The notes under the pieces are model-generated. The model saw nothing but the letters and a program-made list of their open reading frames with translations, was not told the DNA's origin and made no database searches. A program made the translations under genes and the position numbers. Shown here in pieces: positions 4,644 through 8,066 of a DNA stretch of 8,066 nucleotides. Each line of letters begins with the position of its first letter. Positions within the stretch are counted from its first letter, which is position 1. The stretch is from an uncultured Clostridia bacterium (lineage in GTDB: Bacteria > Bacillota > Clostridia > Oscillospirales > Oscillospiraceae): contig CAMELY010000060.1 in assembly GCA_945926565.1 (NCBI GenBank), positions 1 through 8,066 of the forward strand. Direction: 5' to 3'.

Positions 4644-7600
4644 ATGGAAGAAATCAGAACCGAGACTACCATGCCTGCCCAGGGACTGTACGATCCCAGG
4701 TTTGAGCATGACGCCTGCGGCATCGGCTGCGTGGTGGACATCAAGGGCCGCAAGAGCTATGCCACGGTGGACAATGCCCTGAAGATCGTGGAAAAGCTGG
4801 AGCACCGGGCCGGCAAGGACGCCGAGGGTAAGACCGGCGACGGCGTGGGCATTATGCTCCAGATCAGCCACAAGTTCTTTGCCAAGGCCGCGGCTCAGGC
4901 AGGCATCACCCTGGGCGGGGAGCGGGACTACGGCATCGGCATGTTCTTCTTCCCCCAGAACACCCTGGCCCGAAGCCAGGCGAAAAAGATGTTCGAGATC
5001 ATCGTGGAGAAGGAGGGCATGGAGCTGCTGGGCTGGCGCAGCGTGCCCACCCAGCCCCAGGTGCTGGGTCAGAAGGCGGTCTCCTGCATGCCCTACATCG
5101 AGCAGGCCTTTATTCAGCGTCCGGAGGGCGTGAAAAAGGGCCTGGAGTTTGACCGGAAGCTGTACATCGCCCGCCGCGTGTTCGAGCAGTCCAACGACAA
5201 CACCTATGTGGTCTCCTGCTCCAGCCGTACCATTGTCTACAAGGGTATGTTCCTGGTGGCCGAGCTGCGGCAGTTCTACTCCGATCTCCAGGATACCGAC
5301 TACGAGTCCGCCATCGCCATGGTGCACTCCCGTTTCTCCACCAACACCAACCCCAGCTGGGAGCGGGCCCACCCCAACCGCTACATCCTCCACAACGGCG
5401 AGATCAACACCATCCGGGGCAACGTGGACCGGATGCTGGCCCGGGAGGAGACGATGAAGTCCAGAGTGATGAGCGAGGATGACCTGGACAAGATCTACCC
5501 CGTCATCAACCCGGTGGGCTCCGACTCCGCCCGGCTGGACAACACCCTGGAGTTCCTGGTCATGAACGGCATCGAACTGCCTATGGCGGTGATGATGTGC
5601 ATTCCCGAGCCCTGGGTCAACGACAAGAACATGTCCCGGGCCAAGAAGGACATGTACCGCTACTACGCCACCATGATGGAGCCCTGGGACGGCCCCGCCT
5701 CCATTCTGTTCTCTGACGGCGACTGCGTGGGTGCCGTCCTGGACCGGAACGGCCTGCGGCCCAGCCGGTATTACATCACCGAGGACGACCAGCTGGTGCT
5801 GGCCTCTGAGGTGGGCGTGCTGGAGTTCCCCCCGGAGAAGATTGTCAAGAAGTCCCGCCTGCAGCCGGGCAAGATGCTGCTGGTGGACACGGTGGCCGGC
5901 CGGCTCATCACCGACGACGAGCTGAAGGAGGGCTATGCCGTCCGCCAGCCCTACGGCGAGTGGCTGGATATGAACCTGGTGCACCTGAAGGATCTGAAGA
6001 TCCCCAACAAGAAGGTGCCCAGCTACGACCAGGAGCAGCGGGACCGGCTGTACAAGGCCTTCGGCTACACCTATGAGGAGGTCAAAAACTCCATCCTCCA
6101 GATGGCTCAGACCGGCGCCGAGCCCACGGCGGCCATGGGCGTGGACATCCCCCTGGCGGTGCTCTCCGAGAAGCATCAGCCCCTGTTCAACTACTTCAAG
6201 CAGCTCTTTGCCCAGGTCACCAATCCCCCCATCGACGCCATCCGGGAGAAGATCGTCACCGATACCGCCGTCTATCTGGGCCGGGAGGGCAACCTCCTGG
6301 AGGAGCAGGCGGAAAACTGCAAGATGCTGCGCATCCACAACCCCATCCTCACCAGCATTGACCTGATGAAGATCCGGAACATGAAGGTGCCCGGCTTCAA
6401 GGTGGAGACCGTCTCCCTGCTGTACTACAAGAACACCCCCCTGGAGCGGGCCATTGACCGGATGTTTGTCTCGGTCGACCGGGCATATCGCAACGGGGCC
6501 AACATCATCATCCTCTCCGACCGGGGGGTGGATGAGAACCATGTGGCCATCCCCTCTCTGCTGGCCGTCTCCGCCCTGGAGCAGTACCAGATCCGCACCC
6601 GCAAGCGTACCTCCCTCTCCATCATCCTGGAGTCCGCCGAGCCCCGGGAGGTGCACCACTTCGCCACCCTGCTGGGCTACGGCGCCGCCGCCATCAACCC
6701 CTATCTGGCCCAGGAGTGCATCGGAGAGCTGATCGACAAGAACCTGCTGGACAAGGAGTACTCCGCCGCGGTGGACGACTACAACAACGCTGTCCTGGGC
6801 GGCATTGTCAAGATCGCCTCCAAGATGGGCATCTCCACCCTCCAGTCCTACCAGTCCGCCCAGATCTTTGAGGCGGTGGGCATCAATCAGGAGGTCATTG
6901 ACAAGTACTTCACCAACACCGTCTCCCGTGTGGGCGGCATCGGCCTGAAGGAGATCGACGATGTGGTGGAGTGGCGGCACAACCACGCCTTCGACCCCCT
7001 GGGTCTTACCACCGACACCACGCTGGATTCCACCGGCGCCCACAAGTCCCGGGCGGGCTATGACGCCGAGGATCACCTGTACAATCCCAAGACCATCAGC
7101 TTGCTCCAGCAGGCGGTATGGAACGGGGACTACAAGACCTTTAAGGAGTACTCCGCCGCGGTGGACGACGAGAACAAGCCCCATACCCTCCGGGGCCTGA
7201 TGGCATTCCAGTTCGCGGAGGACGGCGGCATCCCCATCGAAGAGGTGGAGCCGGTGGAGTCCATCGTAAAGCGCTTTAAGACGGCGGCCATGAGCTACGG
7301 CTGCCTCTCCGCCGAGGCCCACGAGTGCATGGCGGTGGCGATGAACCGGCTGGGCGGCAAGTCCAATACCGGCGAGGGCGGCGAGCCCTCCTACCGCTAC
7401 GGCACCGAGCGCAACTCCCAGATCAAGCAGGTGGCCTCCGCCCGGTTCGGCGTCACCAGCGAGTACCTGATGAGCGCCAACGAGATTCAGATCAAGATGG
7501 CCCAGGGCGCAAAGCCCGGCGAGGGCGGACACCTGCCCGGCAAGAAGGTCTATCCCTGGGTGGCCAAGACCCGCTACTCCACCCCCGGTGTGGCGCTGAT

Positions 7601-8066
7601 TTCGCCCCCGCCCCACCACGACATTTACTCCATCGAGGACCTGGCCCAGCTGATCTATGACCTGAAAAACGCCAACCGGAAGGCCCGGATCAACGTCAAG
7701 CTGGTCTCCGAGGCGGGCGTGGGCACCATCGCCGCCGGCGTTGCCAAGGGCGGCGCCCAGGTGGTGCTGATCTCCGGCTATGACGGCGGCTCCGGCGCCG
7801 CCCCCAAGAGCTCCATCCACAACGCCGGCCTCCCCTGGGAGCTGGGCGTGGCCGAGACCCATCAGACCCTGATCCAGAACGACCTCCGCTCCCGCATCGT
7901 CATCGAGGCGGACTCCAAGCTGATGACCGGCCGGGACGTGGCCATCGCCTGCATGCTGGGCGCCGAGGAGTTCGGCTTTGCCACCGCGCCCCTGGTCACC
8001 ATGGGCTGCGTCATGATGCGGGTGTGCAACCTGGACACCTGCCCCGCGGGCATCGCCACCCAGAAC
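4644..8066 (+). CDS. gltB: Glutamate synthase large (alpha) subunit GltB, cut by window end
   Basis: Transfers the glutamine amide nitrogen to 2-oxoglutarate, giving two glutamates. The 1141 codons seen run without a break to base 8066; full subunits are about 1500 residues, so the rest of the FMN domain and the C-terminal beta-helix lie outside. Domains: a 24-residue propeptide, then HDACGIG with the catalytic N-terminal nucleophile Cys25; class II glutaminase domain to about 440, with [12 protein letters not shown] (228-239), [12 protein letters not shown] (249-260) and NGLRPSRY (about 368-375); a central domain (about 470-740); and the FMN/synthase domain with [13 protein letters not shown] and [13 protein letters not shown] (near 1045-1057). 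The [3Fe-4S] motif C-x5-C-x4-C is at Cys1122, Cys1128 and Cys1133, in [20 protein letters not shown] (4628-4634) supports the start; Met10 lacks a ribosome site. No separate promoter was seen, so read-through from dapL is likely, controlled by the leader hairpin. Confidence 0.96.
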   Translation, partial: MEEIRTETTMPAQGLYDPRFEHDACGIGCVVDIKGRKSYATVDNALKIVEKLEHRAGKDAEGKTGDGVGIMLQISHKFFAKAAAQAGITLGGERDYGIGMFFFPQNTLARSQAKKMFEIIVEKEGMELLGWRSVPTQPQVLGQKAVSCMPYIEQAFIQRPEGVKKGLEFDRKLYIARRVFEQSNDNTYVVSCSSRTIVYKGMFLVAELRQFYSDLQDTDYESAIAMVHSRFSTNTNPSWERAHPNRYILHNGEINTIRGNVDRMLAREETMKSRVMSEDDLDKIYPVINPVGSDSARLDNTLEFLVMNGIELPMAVMMCIPEPWVNDKNMSRAKKDMYRYYATMMEPWDGPASILFSDGDCVGAVLDRNGLRPSRYYITEDDQLVLASEVGVLEFPPEKIVKKSRLQPGKMLLVDTVAGRLITDDELKEGYAVRQPYGEWLDMNLVHLKDLKIPNKKVPSYDQEQRDRLYKAFGYTYEEVKNSILQMAQTGAEPTAAMGVDIPLAVLSEKHQPLFNYFKQLFAQVTNPPIDAIREKIVTDTAVYLGREGNLLEEQAENCKMLRIHNPILTSIDLMKIRNMKVPGFKVETVSLLYYKNTPLERAIDRMFVSVDRAYRNGANIIILSDRGVDENHVAIPSLLAVSALEQYQIRTRKRTSLSIILESAEPREVHHFATLLGYGAAAINPYLAQECIGELIDKNLLDKEYSAAVDDYNNAVLGGIVKIASKMGISTLQSYQSAQIFEAVGINQEVIDKYFTNTVSRVGGIGLKEIDDVVEWRHNHAFDPLGLTTDTTLDSTGAHKSRAGYDAEDHLYNPKTISLLQQAVWNGDYKTFKEYSAAVDDENKPHTLRGLMAFQFAEDGGIPIEEVEPVESIVKRFKTAAMSYGCLSAEAHECMAVAMNRLGGKSNTGEGGEPSYRYGTERNSQIKQVASARFGVTSEYLMSANEIQIKMAQGAKPGEGGHLPGKKVYPWVAKTRYSTPGVALISPPPHHDIYSIEDLAQLIYDLKNANRKARINVKLVSEAGVGTIAAGVAKGGAQVVLISGYDGGSGAAPKSSIHNAGLPWELGVAETHQTLIQNDLRSRIVIEADSKLMTGRDVAIACMLGAEEFGFATAPLVTMGCVMMRVCNLDTCPAGIATQN
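6753..6779 (+). repeat. 27-bp exact direct repeat in gltB, copy 1
   Basis: These 27 bases recur without change at 7143-7169, 390 bp downstream. Both copies are in frame and encode KEYSAAVDD (residues 704-712 here). This copy precedes [19 protein letters not shown] in the region before the FMN core. Confidence 0.85.
7143..7169 (+). repeat. 27-bp exact direct repeat in gltB, copy 2
   Basis: Second exact copy of the 27 bases at 6753-6779, encoding KEYSAAVDD at residues 834-842, followed by [11 protein letters not shown], a segment that looks normal for glutamate synthases. The flanking sequences of the two copies are unrelated, so this is not part of a larger duplication. Confidence 0.85.

Noticed and set aside
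4617..7862. A 1081-codon open frame on the minus strand opposite gltB
   Set aside because: Same antisense composition effect; the plus-strand glutamate synthase motifs are unmistakable.

Overview
The window looks like a nitrogen-assimilation locus from a GC-rich member of the Clostridia. An Oscillospiraceae-type gut anaerobe (Flavonifractor / Intestinimonas / Lawsonibacter-like) is the best guess. The reasons are strong use of GC-rich codons, an alpha-type GlnA next to a type III glutamine synthetase, an ANTAR RNA-binding regulator, and the DapL diaminopimelate route. Genus is inference only; no rRNA or other marker is present.

Layout: the minus strand (1-833) carries the N-terminal 277 codons of glnN, a type III glutamine synthetase cut by the window start. 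A 522-bp divergent intergenic region (834-1355) follows. It holds a probable glnN promoter, a probable glnA promoter, three copies of an AAAATGC(C/G)G motif, and structured 5' leaders on both sides. On the plus strand come glnA (1356-2684, type I-alpha glutamine synthetase), an ANTAR-domain regulator with a degenerate receiver domain (2713-3249), dapL (3283-4509, LL-diaminopimelate aminotransferase) and, after a 134-bp gap filled by a large RNA-type hairpin, gltB (4644 to window end, glutamate synthase large chain, cut inside its FMN domain at the Fe-S cysteine motif). There is no mobile element, CRISPR array, tRNA or rRNA.

Working together: the two glutamine synthetases make glutamine from glutamate and ammonia. 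GltB moves the glutamine amide to 2-oxoglutarate to make glutamate. DapL uses glutamate as amino donor to make LL-diaminopimelate for lysine and peptidoglycan. The ANTAR protein is the likely local regulator, acting on nascent RNA by antitermination as EutV, NasR and AmiR do.

Most interesting: the gltB leader contains two adjacent hairpins with six-base loops that carry A at position 1 and G at position 4 (AATGGG and AAAGCG), the known ANTAR target signature. Both overlap the arms of a much larger competing hairpin. The glnN leader carries a similar hairpin (loop AATGGA) just before a weak hairpin and a T6 run. This suggests a self-contained ANTAR RNA regulon. GlnA also lacks two residues tied to glutamine feedback in Bacillus subtilis (Arg62 is His61 here, flap Glu304 is Ser302), which may mean that control has moved from enzyme feedback to RNA.
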